DNA of 64,000 nucleotides from Pseudomonas urmiensis (GCF_014268815.2 NZ_JABWRE020000001.1:3353001-3417000), one strand, 5' to 3'; positions 17,283-26,133 are shown, counted from the stretch's first letter. Numbers and translations: made by a program. The notes: generated by a model from the sequence alone, not told the origin.

Positions 17283-18562
17283 TGTACGACCGGGGACATC
17301 CTTTACACCGTAAACCGGGGACATGGTTTACACATTTGAGGCTTGGACGCGGCTCTCGCCCCGCCCAAGCCTCCCCAGGAGATGGTCACACAGAAACACA
17401 TCCCAAATATCATCTTCTACTTCTTTCAGGCCTATTTGCTCGCCAGCAAGAGCCTCGCTGATGAACAGCAGCTTACCTTTCCATTTGATCGAACCATTTT
17501 GTCGGACGCTCCGAACCGTCATTTCGGCGGGGTACTCCACAACCGGCAGGCATCCTGGATAAGGTCGATTGGACGGCACGTACAGCTCATACGGGCGCTT
17601 CATCCCCAGTGCCTCATGCGGGCGCACGTAATTGAATTCATGGCGAAAGTGCTCCAGCAGCAATTGCTGGTCAACCAAGTTGCTCCCCAATGGCAGCTCA
17701 AGCTTCAAGCTGCGATGCATCCGCTCGTGGCGGCCATTCTGATCAGGGCGACCAGGCATGGTGCGTTCGGGATAGATGCCCAGGCGGATTAGCCAAACAG
17801 CGATGGTGGACATCCTGGCCAAGCCCGTCGAAGCAAATGGACTGCCGTTATCAGACCGGAGTACGTCCGGCATCCCGTGCTCTTGAAAAAGCCATTCCAG
17901 CGTCTGCTTGACCGGTTGGGTCATGATGTTTTTGTGGGCTCTGCAGGCCAGGATGAGGCGCGAAGCGTGATCGGTAACCGTCAAGGGGTAGCACCACTGG
18001 CCGTTAAGCATCTTGAACTGGCCTTTATAGTCGATGCACCAGGTCTGGTTCGGCTCGTTGGCCTCGCGCATTTTTGTGGGGCCTTTGGCGTATCGCCGTT
18101 TTGGCCCGCGTTTGTGGACTCTACCCATCCGGTCCAACCACTGGCCAGCCGTGCTTGGGGATGGCCAGTCGATTGAAGGGTCTTCGAGGCGCAGCAACTC
18201 GATAAGCTTCTTCGGCCCCCACTTATCGTGCGCATCTTTCATCGCAGCAATGCGGGCCAATAGCTCAACATTGGTCTTATTCGGACTGTTATGGGGACGC
18301 CGGGAAGCATCAGAGAGAGCGTCAAAACCGCCTGCGCAATAGCGAGATATCCACTTATCGACGGTGGGGCGACTGACGTTGTAGCGGCGGGAAAGCTGGC
18401 TTTTGGTGTAGTCACCGGAAAGCCACTCGCTGACCAATCTGACTCGTTGATCCATTGGGGACTCTTGATTCCAGGGCATGATCAGATACCTCCTGATCAT
18501 GCGTATTAGCCTGTAAACCATGTCCCCGGTTTGAAATGTAAACGATGTCTCCGGTTTGTACC
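17283..18562. mobile_element. IS481-family insertion sequence, apparently intact
   Basis: About 1,280 bp flanked by a 4-bp CGGG duplication. Each end carries two copies of an ACCGGGGACAT-GTTTACA type motif. The inner copies (17312-17332 and 18512-18532, inverted) are identical over 21 bp, and the outer copies (around 17290-17307 and 18535-18554) are diverged. The transposase stop codon lies inside the left end. The doubled end motif suggests cooperative transposase binding. The target is a chromosomal REP. Confidence 0.85.
17328..18479 (-). CDS. IS481-family transposase
   Basis: 383 residues from the ATG at 18479; the frame is open to 18521. N-terminal helix-turn-helix segments (LVSEWLSGDYTKSQLSRRYN and RPTVDKWISRY) are followed by an rve integrase core. 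The DDE residues are recognisable in CIDYKGQF, LRSDNGSPF and NGRHERMHRSL. No frameshift or internal stop is seen, so the enzyme may be active. Confidence 0.92.
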   Translation of the reverse strand: MPWNQESPMDQRVRLVSEWLSGDYTKSQLSRRYNVSRPTVDKWISRYCAGGFDALSDASRRPHNSPNKTNVELLARIAAMKDAHDKWGPKKLIELLRLEDPSIDWPSPSTAGQWLDRMGRVHKRGPKRRYAKGPTKMREANEPNQTWCIDYKGQFKMLNGQWCYPLTVTDHASRLILACRAHKNIMTQPVKQTLEWLFQEHGMPDVLRSDNGSPFASTGLARMSTIAVWLIRLGIYPERTMPGRPDQNGRHERMHRSLKLELPLGSNLVDQQLLLEHFRHEFNYVRPHEALGMKRPYELYVPSNRPYPGCLPVVEYPAEMTVRSVRQNGSIKWKGKLLFISEALAGEQIGLKEVEDDIWDVFLCDHLLGRLGRGESRVQASNV

Positions 18563-18623
18563 CGGGGCAAGCCCGCTCCCACGCGGGTAAGTCGCCCTAG
18601 CGTGGGGGCGCTCAGAGTGGTTT

Positions 18624-18685
18624 AGGGCAAGCCCGCTCCCACGCCAGATCCACATACCAGCGTGGGAGCGGGCTTGCCCCGCGAT
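18624..18685. repeat. REP pair, inverted
   Basis: GGGCAAGCCCGCTCCCACGC and, after 20 bp, the inverted copy GCGTGGGAGCGGGCTTGCCC form a two-REP (REPIN-like) unit just downstream of the REP split by the IS. Confidence 0.85.
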
Positions 18686-18715
18686 AGCGTCGGCACAAGC
18701 ACTAACAATCTCTAA

Positions 18716-19450
18716 TCAGGCAGCGCTCTCGTTGCCCTTCGCCGAATGCCCAATGAACTTGAGCATCCATTTCCCAACCAGATCTCCCTGGTGCTCGGTC
18801 GACAGGCTGGCAACCGCCCGCTGGTACACCTCATCGCCCAAATACTCCTGACGCGCATCGAGCAACGCCCGCGAGTAATCATGGACGAACTCCGGATGTC
18901 CCTGGAAGCACAGCACCTGGTCGCGAATGTGATACGCCGCGTTCGGGCAGAAATCACTGGACGCAATCACCGTAGCGCCTTCTGGCAGTTCAGTGACCTG
19001 ATCCTGGTGGCTGATCAGCAAGGTCAGCTCAGAAACCTCAGGATCCATCCACGGCGCATGCGCCGCCAGGCTATAGCGATGAATGCCAACACCCCAGCCG
19101 CGATCGGCGCGCTCGGCTTTGCCACCTAGCACCAGCGCCAGCACTTGATGACCGAAACACACACCGAGCAACTTCTCGCCACGCTCATAGAGTTTGAGCA
19201 AGTACGCCTTCAGCGTCTGGATCCACGGATCCGTGCCAAACGAGTCAGCCTTGCTGCCCGTGACCAGATAGGCATCGAACTTTTCGCCGTCAGGGGGATA
19301 GTCGCCATTCATCACGTTGTACACCTGAAATTCGGCCGCAACCGGCTGACGCGAGAACAACTGCTCGAACATCCTTCCGTAGCCCTGATACTGCGCCGTC
19401 AACTCCGGTCGCAGAACATCGGTTTCAAGGATGCAGATGCGTAACGACAT
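18716..19450 (-). CDS. Class I glutamine amidotransferase
   Basis: 244 residues of the GATase1 fold, as in GMP synthase-like amidotransferases. The nucleophile elbow GVCFGHQ places Cys98; the His-Glu pair is His185 and Glu187 (CFQGHPEF). It hydrolyses glutamine (or a gamma-glutamyl substrate such as a gamma-glutamyl polyamine) and acts alone, with no synthetase domain adjacent. The start at 19450 gives the conserved MSLRICILETD; the longer frame to 19591 is unlikely. Its real substrate is open. Confidence 0.88.
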   Translation of the reverse strand: MSLRICILETDVLRPELTAQYQGYGRMFEQLFSRQPVAAEFQVYNVMNGDYPPDGEKFDAYLVTGSKADSFGTDPWIQTLKAYLLKLYERGEKLLGVCFGHQVLALVLGGKAERADRGWGVGIHRYSLAAHAPWMDPEVSELTLLISHQDQVTELPEGATVIASSDFCPNAAYHIRDQVLCFQGHPEFVHDYSRALLDARQEYLGDEVYQRAVASLSTEHQGDLVGKWMLKFIGHSAKGNESAA

Positions 19451-19815
19451 AGCGATAGTCCTGAACGACATGTGTGGAAATTGTGCTAGAGACTGACGCG
19501 AAAGGGACGTACAAGCAAGGGGTTGCACTGACGAACGGTAAGCCCTGTAACCCTTGGTAACCACCCTCGCGCAGCGGTCTAGCCCCGCCATGCCAGCGTG
19601 CTAGCCAGTGGCCTTAAAACCAAAGGAACTCGATCAGTACTCAGTTAGAACAAAGGGTTCTGAAACATGGATAACGTTCGCCCTACTGTTGGTTTATATC
19701 CACAAAACAAGAGGCATGCAGGAGTTGGCGTGCAACTACGCCGCTGCGATCGACCCGACGCAAAGACAGGGAAGCCAAAGGCTATTCAGGAATAACAACA
19801 AGAAGGCGGTCCGCC
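19451..19815. other. Intergenic stretch without a clear gene
   Basis: About 365 bp between the divergent amidotransferase and the cytochrome locus. It presumably holds the promoters of both. An open frame from 19608 has no recognisable features and is not called. The segment just before 19816 contains a good ribosome binding site (AGAAGGCGG). Confidence 0.4.
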
Positions 19816-19911
19816 ATGTTCAGACAATCGAAAGTACGCCAAGCCGGACTCATATTGTTCGCCACTACACTGCTGCTGATCCTGCCGAACCTCACTCGGC
19901 TATTTGGCTGA
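19816..19911 (+). CDS. Possible 31-residue membrane microprotein
   Basis: The frame encodes MFRQSKVRQAGLILFATT followed by LLLILPNLTRLFG and a TGA. It has a basic N-terminus and one hydrophobic helix of about 17 residues with no charge, the profile of a real small membrane protein. AAGGCGG lies 7-13 bp upstream. It is 66 bp ahead of, and co-oriented with, the cytochrome c gene. I cannot name a family; expression is unproven. Confidence 0.5.
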   Translation: MFRQSKVRQAGLILFATTLLLILPNLTRLFG

Positions 19912-19977
19912 CAGCATCTGTGGAATTATCTGGCCGAGCACAGGTAACCTGCCGACCCTGATGGTTGGAGAATACCT

Positions 19978-20778
19978 ATGCGCCGATGCCTTGCCCTGCT
20001 CGTCTTGATGTTCAGCCTGCCCTTGCACGCAGCGCAATTGAACCTGGAGCTGGGTGATGGCACGCACCGATGGGACAGCGCCGAGCTGCTCAGCCATCCA
20101 CAAGCGCGCAACCTCGATATCGCCCAGGACGTTGCCTATAAACGCGCCATGCATTATCGCGCGGTGCCCCTGGCGGTGTTGCTTGAAGGCATCCAGCCAG
20201 CCGACCACCTGCAGGCCGTAGCCTTGGATGGCTTTGCCGCCGAAATGCCAGCTGCGCCTTTGTTGCAACAGGGTCCGGCCCGCGCCTGGCTCGCCATTGA
20301 AGACCCCACCCAGCCGTGGCCGGCGCTAACACCGGGTAAGCCAAGTGCGGGGCCGTTCTATCTGGTATGGACCGATCCACAGGCCAGCGGCATTCGCCCG
20401 GAACAGTGGCCGTTCCAGATTGCCATGATCCGCAAGTTGGAGTCGGTCGAGCAACGTTTTCCCGCCCTGCTACCCGATGCCAAATTGCCCAGTAGCGATC
20501 CGGCGCGACAAGGCTTTGCCCTGTTCCAGCAAAACTGCCTGGCCTGCCACCGCCTCAATGGCGCAGGTGACGCCCAGTTCGGCCCGGATTTGAACTTGCC
20601 GCATAATCCAACGGAATACTTCCAGCCCGAGTTTTTGCGTCAGTACATTCGCGACCCGCAAAGCTTGCGGCATTGGCCGCAGGCGAAGATGCCGGGGTTT
20701 GCGCAAAGTGTGCTGAGTGAGCAAGAGCTGGATGCGTTACTGGCGTATCTACGCCATATGGCCAAGCGCAAGCCTTGA
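19978..20778 (+). CDS. Periplasmic c-type cytochrome with N-terminal oxidoreductase-like domain
   Basis: 266 residues. The signal peptide is about 1-18 (cleavage near LHAAQ). The N-terminal part (20-155) resembles a small molybdopterin-domain-like module with no visible cofactor ligand (GDGTHRWDSAELLSHP and VDLD-type strands). The C-terminal part is a mono-haem cytochrome c domain: CLACH at 187-191 with a likely axial Met in KMPGF near 240. GGAG precedes the ATG. It would accept or pass electrons in the periplasm; the partner is unknown. Confidence 0.85.
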   Translation: MRRCLALLVLMFSLPLHAAQLNLELGDGTHRWDSAELLSHPQARNLDIAQDVAYKRAMHYRAVPLAVLLEGIQPADHLQAVALDGFAAEMPAAPLLQQGPARAWLAIEDPTQPWPALTPGKPSAGPFYLVWTDPQASGIRPEQWPFQIAMIRKLESVEQRFPALLPDAKLPSSDPARQGFALFQQNCLACHRLNGAGDAQFGPDLNLPHNPTEYFQPEFLRQYIRDPQSLRHWPQAKMPGFAQSVLSEQELDALLAYLRHMAKRKP

Positions 20779-20789
20779 AGCACCCGTTG

Positions 20790-20881
20790 GCCCTTTCGCG
20801 GGCAAGCCCGCTCGCACAGGTACCACGCTGGCTTCGAACTCAACGGGGTACCTGTAGGAGCGGGCTTGCCCGCGAAGAGGC
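20790..20881. repeat. REP pair, second sequence type
   Basis: CTTTCGCGGGCAAGCCCGCTC and GGAGCGGGCTTGCCCGCGAAG face each other around a 45-bp centre, with additional pairing of ACAGGTACC and GGTACCTGT. This is the CGCGGGCAAGCCCGC version rather than the GCGGGGCAAGCCCGC version used elsewhere. Confidence 0.85.
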
Positions 20882-21017
20882 CCGTGTTGCCACCATCACA
20901 CCGGGCTGTGAGCATCGTTTGGAGAACGCTTCAGTGCAGGCATGATTCAATAACTCTTGTGATCGACTTGAATGGCAATGCCTACGATGGGCTGCACAGC
21001 AGCCCCCTGCTCAAACC

Positions 21018-21350
21018 TCAGGCAGTCTGTCGTTCATGCTTGACGCCCCACCCTTCGACCTCACCGCCAAGGGGCACGACAACCCCCTCGAAGGCTTCCT
21101 CGAAGGCACCGATTCCCCGGTAGGTGGCATACATGATCTTGCTCAACTCAAGATCCCAACCACCATCGTCACGTTCACGCACCTGAGCATTGAGTGACTC
21201 ACCACGAAACTGTCCGGCGGCCTGGCGCGCGCCGTCTTCATTGGGAAATACCGCGTAGAACTCGATGGGGTGGATCTGGGTGAAGTCGAAACCGCCAGCT
21301 TTCATCTGGCGCAGGACACTGCTGCTGATATCGTCGTTCTGGCTGCTCAT
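21018..21350 (-). CDS. RraB-family (RNase E regulator-like) protein
   Basis: 110 residues that match the RraB layout: MKAGGFDFTQIHPIEFYAVF strand-helix, an RQAAGQF helix, a DGGWDLELSKIMYATY strand, and the terminal GEVEGWGV. E. coli RraB binds the RNase E scaffold and modulates its activity; for this distant homologue an RNA-decay role is an inference. The start at 21350 replaces the longer 21401 frame. The next co-oriented gene upstream is the 78-residue protein. Confidence 0.7.
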   Translation of the reverse strand: MSSQNDDISSSVLRQMKAGGFDFTQIHPIEFYAVFPNEDGARQAAGQFRGESLNAQVRERDDGGWDLELSKIMYATYRGIGAFEEAFEGVVVPLGGEVEGWGVKHERQTA

Positions 21351-21537
21351 GAATCGTCCTCCTGAATAAAGCAATGGATAGACTTTCCGTGCACTACGCA
21401 CCTGCCGGCGTGTTGGCGATGCCGGACAGATCGAGCTGATGCAAGACGCGAATGAAACCCACCCCGGCCCGCAGAAAAGACCGACGTGTTCACCCAGCGT
21501 AGTGCCTCTCAGAGCACTACGCCAGAGCGGCGCCGTT

Positions 21538-21774
21538 TTACGGCAATTCGCGGATATCGGTGATCGACACGCCGCTTTGCTCCTTGAGCCAGCGTGCGGT
21601 GGGGGATTGGCTGCGGTCTTGGAAGTCGTTGAGGTCCAGTTCGTCCATCACTGGAAACAGGTGCGAGCGGATAGCCCGCGCCGCATCCTCGTCACTGGGA
21701 CGCTGCTCGGCAGTCAGCAGCAGCGTGGTGGTTTCGCCTTTCTGGTCGGCAAAGATGACTTCCCACTCTTTCAT
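21538..21774 (-). CDS. Small acidic protein, unknown
   Basis: 78 residues: beta-strand-rich N-terminus (WEVIFADQKGETTTLLLTAE), an acidic helix (SDEDAARAIRSHLF) and MDELDLNDFQDRSQSPTARW. No membrane segment or known motif. The ATG at 21774 gives a compact domain; a longer frame to 21840 adds no conserved features. It lies between the RraB-like gene and the sulfatase. Confidence 0.6.
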   Translation of the reverse strand: MKEWEVIFADQKGETTTLLLTAEQRPSDEDAARAIRSHLFPVMDELDLNDFQDRSQSPTARWLKEQSGVSITDIRELP

Positions 21775-21868
21775 TGAATAGCCCTCCTCGATACAGCAAT
21801 GAGTGACATCCGTTCTAGCTTGACCCCTGCATAAGGACATTGTTCAGCATGGCTGCCGAGCGAGCATG

Positions 21869-21900
21869 AAAAAGGCCCGCCGGTCACCCGGCGAGCCTCG
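21869..21900 (-). terminator. Rho-independent terminator after the sulfatase gene
   Basis: On the minus strand, GGCTCGCCGG and CCGGCGGGCC form the stem with a TGA-type loop, followed by five T residues. Confidence 0.88.
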
Positions 21901-21917
21901 TTTACAGCAAACCCGAA

Positions 21918-23993
21918 TTACTTCGGCGTGCCGTGGATTACACCTGCCGTGTTATCCAGCAGGCTCTTGGTCGCAGTCTGGATGTAAGCCTCGAGGTTTT
22001 TCAGCATGTGCGGCTGATCCTCGCTTTCAACCAGCTCGGCCTTGAACTCGCGGCCCAGTTGGTAGCGGTACAGGCGCGGGCTCATGTCCTTGGACTCGAT
22101 CAGGATGTGATCACCCTTGATTAGGCCGACGATCTGCTCGCTGCCCGATGGCTTGATGATGCCCACCCCCGGATCACCTTCAGGCAGGTTGAGCAGGTCG
22201 CGCCCCCAGCACTGGTGACGGGTCTGGCCACCGAGACGGCCCATGATGGTCGGCACGATGTCGACCTGGGTGCCCACGGTGTGGTCAACGGCGCCGAATT
22301 TCTCCTGGATCCCCGGAGCGATCAGCAGCAGCGGCACGTTGAAGCGGCCCAGGTCCAATTCGGTGACCTGTTGGCTGTTGCCAAAGCCGTGGTCGCCAAC
22401 GATGACGAACAGGGTCTCCTTGAAGTACGGCTCCTTGCGCGCCTTCTCAAAGAACTGGCCCAGGGCCCAGTCGGAGTAGCGCATGGCGGTCAAGTGCTCA
22501 TCCAGACGGCCCTGGCCGGTCACCGGCTCCACCGGCAGGTCTTTAGGCAGCGCGTACGGGGTGTGGTTGGAAAGCGTCTGCAGCAGCGCGTAGAACGGTT
22601 TCTTGCCGTAGTTCTTGGCCAGCTCTTCGGCGCCGCGGTCGAACATGTCCTGGTCGGACACGCCCCAGGTCGGGTCGGAGAACACCGGGTTGACGAAGTC
22701 ATTGCGGCCGATGAAGGTGGTCATGCCCTGGTTGCCGAAGAAACCAGACTGGTTGTCCCAGGCAAAGTCGCCGTTATAGACATAGACGTCGTCGTAGTCA
22801 CGGGCACTGAGCAGCGCTGGCAGGCCGGACAGCTTGTGGCCGCCCTCTGGCGTTTGCATCAGGTACTCGAAGCCTGGCAGGTTCGGGAAGCACGCCATGG
22901 TGGCGAACATGCCCTGGTGGGTATGGGTGCCGTTGGAGAAGAAGCGGTCGAACAGCAGACCCTCCTTGGCCAGCTTGTCGAAGTACGGAGTGATGTTGTT
23001 CGGGCTACCCAGGGCGCCCACCGAGTGACCGGCGAAGCTCTCCATGAGGATCACCACCACGTTCTTGACCGGCAGGGTGCGCTCGGCAGGCGGCACGAAG
23101 TCACGGCGTACGGCCGCTTCATCGGTATCGACCAGGGTATCGTTAGGGGTCAGCAGCAGGTTGCGTACCGCCTCCTGGGCGACCACTGGGTCGAGGGTGG
23201 CCTTCCAGATATTGCTGCGGTCTTCGCCAAAGCGGCTGTGGGCAGCGTCGATCAGGGTCAAGGTGCCGTTCAGGCCCAACTGGTTGACGAAGTTGGAGTC
23301 GGTGGTGAAGGCATCACCCCAGCGCATTGGCGGGCCCTGGCGCAGGGTGCCACGCGCGGCGATCACCGCCACCAGCAGGATGACCATGAACACCGCCAGG
23401 CGGCCGTACCAGGCAACCGGCGCACGTGGGCTGACGCTTGCGCTTGCGCTGCTGCCACGGGTCAGGCGATCGATGCCCTTGAACAGCAGGCTCAGCAACC
23501 AGGTGCCGACCAGCCAGGCCAGTATGTAGCGGACCACCGGGAAGCCGTACCAGAGCATGCTCATGACGGTCTTGGGGTCTTCCTTGATGTACTGGAACAC
23601 CAGGCCGTTCAAGCGCTGATGGAACTCGCGGTAGAAGTCCATCTCCATCAGGCCGAGGAACATCACCGTACTGGCGGCCAGGGTCAGCCACAGGCGGAAG
23701 AAGCCACGCCGAGCCATCGCCCAAGGGCTGAGCACCGCCAGCAGCAGCGGAATGCTGATGTACACCACCACCCGCAGGTCGAAACGCAAGCCGTTGAGGA
23801 AGCCCTCGGCCACGGTGGAATAAGGGGTGTCGCCGATCATGTCGCTGTTGTAGACCAGCAGCCCCAGGCGCACCAGGCTGAGCATCAGCATGATCACCAG
23901 GCCGCACAGCAAGGTATAAGCCAGGTGCGATTTGAGGGTCGGCGCGAACGGGACCGGCACGGCCCGTTGTTTCAAGGCATCCGTGTTAGCCAT
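21918..23993 (-). CDS. LTA-synthase-family membrane sulfatase/phosphotransferase
   Basis: 691 residues. About five N-terminal membrane segments (about 20-200) are followed by a large periplasmic alkaline-phosphatase-fold domain. Active-site segments are NVVVILMESFAGHS (metal-binding Glu), the nucleophile region NGTHTHQGMFAT, and GDHGFGN (metal-binding Asp/His). Gram-positive LtaS adds glycerophosphate to lipids; Gram-negative homologues modify lipid A, glucans or other envelope molecules. The acceptor here is unknown. The start at 23993 follows the frame from 24059. Confidence 0.85.
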   Translation of the reverse strand: MANTDALKQRAVPVPFAPTLKSHLAYTLLCGLVIMLMLSLVRLGLLVYNSDMIGDTPYSTVAEGFLNGLRFDLRVVVYISIPLLLAVLSPWAMARRGFFRLWLTLAASTVMFLGLMEMDFYREFHQRLNGLVFQYIKEDPKTVMSMLWYGFPVVRYILAWLVGTWLLSLLFKGIDRLTRGSSASASVSPRAPVAWYGRLAVFMVILLVAVIAARGTLRQGPPMRWGDAFTTDSNFVNQLGLNGTLTLIDAAHSRFGEDRSNIWKATLDPVVAQEAVRNLLLTPNDTLVDTDEAAVRRDFVPPAERTLPVKNVVVILMESFAGHSVGALGSPNNITPYFDKLAKEGLLFDRFFSNGTHTHQGMFATMACFPNLPGFEYLMQTPEGGHKLSGLPALLSARDYDDVYVYNGDFAWDNQSGFFGNQGMTTFIGRNDFVNPVFSDPTWGVSDQDMFDRGAEELAKNYGKKPFYALLQTLSNHTPYALPKDLPVEPVTGQGRLDEHLTAMRYSDWALGQFFEKARKEPYFKETLFVIVGDHGFGNSQQVTELDLGRFNVPLLLIAPGIQEKFGAVDHTVGTQVDIVPTIMGRLGGQTRHQCWGRDLLNLPEGDPGVGIIKPSGSEQIVGLIKGDHILIESKDMSPRLYRYQLGREFKAELVESEDQPHMLKNLEAYIQTATKSLLDNTAGVIHGTPK

Positions 23994-24160
23994 GAATGGG
24001 GAGATCCTAGGATTGCGGGTTTGCGGGAAGGCGACATCGCCACAGAGCCCTGCCATCAAGCGTGGCGTTGGACTAACGCAGCATTGTGCGGCGCGGATTC
24101 TGGTTAATCCAGTGTGAAAATTTTGTCACGAACGCCGACAGACGGCGCGAGATTGCCCCT

Positions 24161-24188
24161 ACCGCGGGGCAATCCCGCTCCCACGCCA
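24161..24188. repeat. Degenerate REP
   Basis: CTACCGCGGGGCAATCCCGC followed by TCCCACGC: one mismatch (T for G) in the core. Confidence 0.65.
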
Positions 24189-24216
24189 ACTCGCAATGCC
24201 CCTGCTGGCGGGGCGC

Positions 24217-24408
24217 TCAGAGGCGGATATTGCCTCTGGGGCCAGCAATCGCCCAAATGATCAGGCCAATGACCGGCAACAACAGAATCAGCAAGATCCA
24301 CAGCACCTTGATGCCCACTTCGGCACCACTTTTCAGAACATTCACAATCGCCCAAATGTCCAACGCCAGTATGATCAGGCCTACCAGGCCATTGAATGTC
24401 GAGCCCAT
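24217..24408 (-). CDS. Small PLDc_N-type membrane protein
   Basis: 63 residues with two hydrophobic helices (LVGLIILALDIWAIVNVL and LWILLILLLPVIGLIIWAI) and a Pro-Arg-Gly turn near the end. This layout matches the phospholipase-D-nuclease N-terminal (PLDc_N) transmembrane domain found alone in many bacteria. There is no catalytic domain, so it is a membrane adaptor or unknown-function protein. Residue 49 of the longer frame (24408) is chosen as the start. Confidence 0.8.
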   Translation of the reverse strand: MGSTFNGLVGLIILALDIWAIVNVLKSGAEVGIKVLWILLILLLPVIGLIIWAIAGPRGNIRL

Positions 24409-24535
24409 GCCTTCGCTCCTGAAAAAATCCGTGTGCGGCTGAGCATAGCGTCTATCACGCCGATAGAAGGGAATCCTTGGGCAGCGGCGCAGGTCACTGG
24501 TTAGACTGATTTCATTCATTGTCATTGAGGTCCGC

Positions 24536-25474
24536 ATGCCACCTGCCAACACTCAAAGCGCCGCCCCAGCCTCGATGCTGAGCGCCTGGCGGCAACAAGC
24601 CCTGAATGCTCCCTGGCTCAGTGCCGGCCTGGGTGTGAGCTTGCTCGCGATTGTTATCCTGCTGCTGGCCAGCATGTGGAATGCCGTCAACGGTGATCAC
24701 TCAGACAACCTGCACCTGGCACTGCTCGGCGGGTTGGCAGGTTTTGGCGCTACCGCGCTGGGCGCAGTGCTGGCGGTGGTACTACGTGATGTCAGCGCGC
24801 GCAGCCAGGACGTGATGCTTGGCTTTGCCGCGGGGATGATGCTCGCGGCGAGCTCGTTTTCGTTGATTCTGCCCGGCCTCGATGCGGCCCGCGAGATCAC
24901 CGGCAACGGCCCGGCCGCAGCGTTCACCGTGGTCCTGGGGATGGGCCTGGGCGTGCTGTTGATGCTTGGCCTGGACCGGTTTACCCCACACGAACACGAA
25001 AGCACCGGCCCTTGTGGCCCTGAGGCGGAGCGGATCAGCCGGGTGTGGCTGTTCGTGCTGGCGATCACCTTGCACAACCTGCCCGAAGGCATGGCGATTG
25101 GCGTGAGCTTTACCAATGGCGACATGACCATTGGCTTGCCGTTGACCAGCGCCATCGCGATCCAGGACATTCCTGAGGGCTTGGCAGTGGCCCTGGCTCT
25201 GCGGGCGACGGGGCTGTCGAATCTCAAAGCGGCGCTGGTGGCGATAGGCTCAGGGCTGATGGAGCCTTTGGGGGCCGTGATCGGCCTGGGGATTTCCACC
25301 GGCTTTGCCCTCGCCTACCCGATCAGCATGGGCCTGGCTGCGGGGGCGATGATCTTTGTGGTGTCGCACGAGGTGATCCCCGAAACCCACCGTAATGGCC
25401 ATCAGACAGCGGCGACGCTGGGGTTGATGGGGGGCTTTGGGGTGATGATGTTTCTGGATACGGCGTTGGGCTGA
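24536..25474 (+). CDS. ZIP-family metal transporter
   Basis: 312 residues. It has the ZIP signature in the metal-binding helices: HNLPEGMAIGVSFT near residue 180 and DIPEGLAVALALR near 210, with an H/E pair in HEVIPETHRN near 280. It has about eight membrane segments and would move Zn2+ or other divalent metals inward across the cytoplasmic membrane. The C-terminal HRNGHQ motif adds histidines. It has no adjacent regulator and a short overlap with the divergent PLDc_N frame. Confidence 0.88.
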   Translation: MPPANTQSAAPASMLSAWRQQALNAPWLSAGLGVSLLAIVILLLASMWNAVNGDHSDNLHLALLGGLAGFGATALGAVLAVVLRDVSARSQDVMLGFAAGMMLAASSFSLILPGLDAAREITGNGPAAAFTVVLGMGLGVLLMLGLDRFTPHEHESTGPCGPEAERISRVWLFVLAITLHNLPEGMAIGVSFTNGDMTIGLPLTSAIAIQDIPEGLAVALALRATGLSNLKAALVAIGSGLMEPLGAVIGLGISTGFALAYPISMGLAAGAMIFVVSHEVIPETHRNGHQTAATLGLMGGFGVMMFLDTALG

Positions 25475-25489
25475 TGGGTTGCCAGTGCC

Positions 25490-25524
25490 GACCTCATCGC
25501 TGCGATTGGCCCCGCGATGAGGCC
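25490..25524. repeat. Degenerate REP hairpin
   Basis: CCTCATCGCTGCGA pairs with CCCCGCGATGAGG; the central CAAGCCC segment is lost. Confidence 0.6.
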
Positions 25525-25543
25525 GCACTGGCGACAACCACTG

Positions 25544-26074
25544 TCAGTTGTGCACAGCGACCTTCAAGGCCTCCAACGCCGGTTCCACGGCGATCCCCAC
25601 CTCAGCGCCCAACTCCAGCACCCGCGCCAGGTCATTCTGACCGACCATCACCATCTGCAACTCGTCATCGAGCAACTGGCTGAAGTTGAGCAGCACATAA
25701 CCACCGGCTTCCTTGTTCAGCGCGCCCATCTGCACCTGAATGCGGTTGAGTGCGGTCAATGGCTCGGTTTTCGCCAGCTGCTTGGGCTTGAGGTTGAACG
25801 GCACGCTCTTGTCGAACGAATCAGTGATGTTCTGGAACAACTCCTGATAGCTGTCGGCCTGGAACAGCACGGTATCCGGCAGGCTACCGAGCACGATCCA
25901 CTCACCCAGCGGGATCGGGAAGGTGTCGTCGTAGTTGATATCCGGGTTGGCGGCCAGAAACGCGGCGGGGTCGGCGTAGGCCTGAGCGGCCTCGTCGGCA
26001 ATGCGCTCGATCTCGTCATCGGGCATGCAACCGGCGCCGACGAGGCTGATGAATTCGCGCAATTGGTCTTTCAT
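25544..26074 (-). CDS. Hypothetical protein, possible DUF-type
   Basis: 176 residues, mixed alpha/beta, soluble. A conserved-looking beta segment is DTFPIPLGEWIVLGSLPDTVL at about 47-68, followed by QADSYQELFQNITDSF. No catalytic motif or membrane segment. The ATG at 26074 begins MKDQLREFISLV. I do not recognise the family. It is immediately downstream of, and co-oriented with, the ankyrin gene. Confidence 0.6.
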   Translation of the reverse strand: MKDQLREFISLVGAGCMPDDEIERIADEAAQAYADPAAFLAANPDINYDDTFPIPLGEWIVLGSLPDTVLFQADSYQELFQNITDSFDKSVPFNLKPKQLAKTEPLTALNRIQVQMGALNKEAGGYVLLNFSQLLDDELQMVMVGQNDLARVLELGAEVGIAVEPALEALKVAVHN

Positions 26075-26133
26075 GAGGGGGCTCTGCAATGGTGAAAAAG
26101 TCACCAAGGATAGCTGCAAACGCCCCCTGAGGG

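Larger units (their letters stand above)
17275..18584. repeat. REP interrupted by insertion sequence
   Basis: Left fragment ATCGCGGG (17275-17282) and right fragment CGGGGCAAGCCCGCTCCCAC (18563-18582) rejoin into a standard REP core if the intervening 1,280 bp and one copy of CGGG are removed. This fixes the insertion point and a 4-bp target duplication. Confidence 0.8.

Noticed and set aside
19608-19961. 117-residue plus-strand frame before the cytochrome gene
   Set aside because: It has no hydrophobic or domain features and overlaps the better-supported small frame at 19816.
22215-24107. Open frame of 630 residues on the plus strand
   Set aside because: It runs antisense through the sulfatase gene, has no domain and a composition (Gln/His/Ala/Val rich) typical of the shadow of a GC-rich gene.
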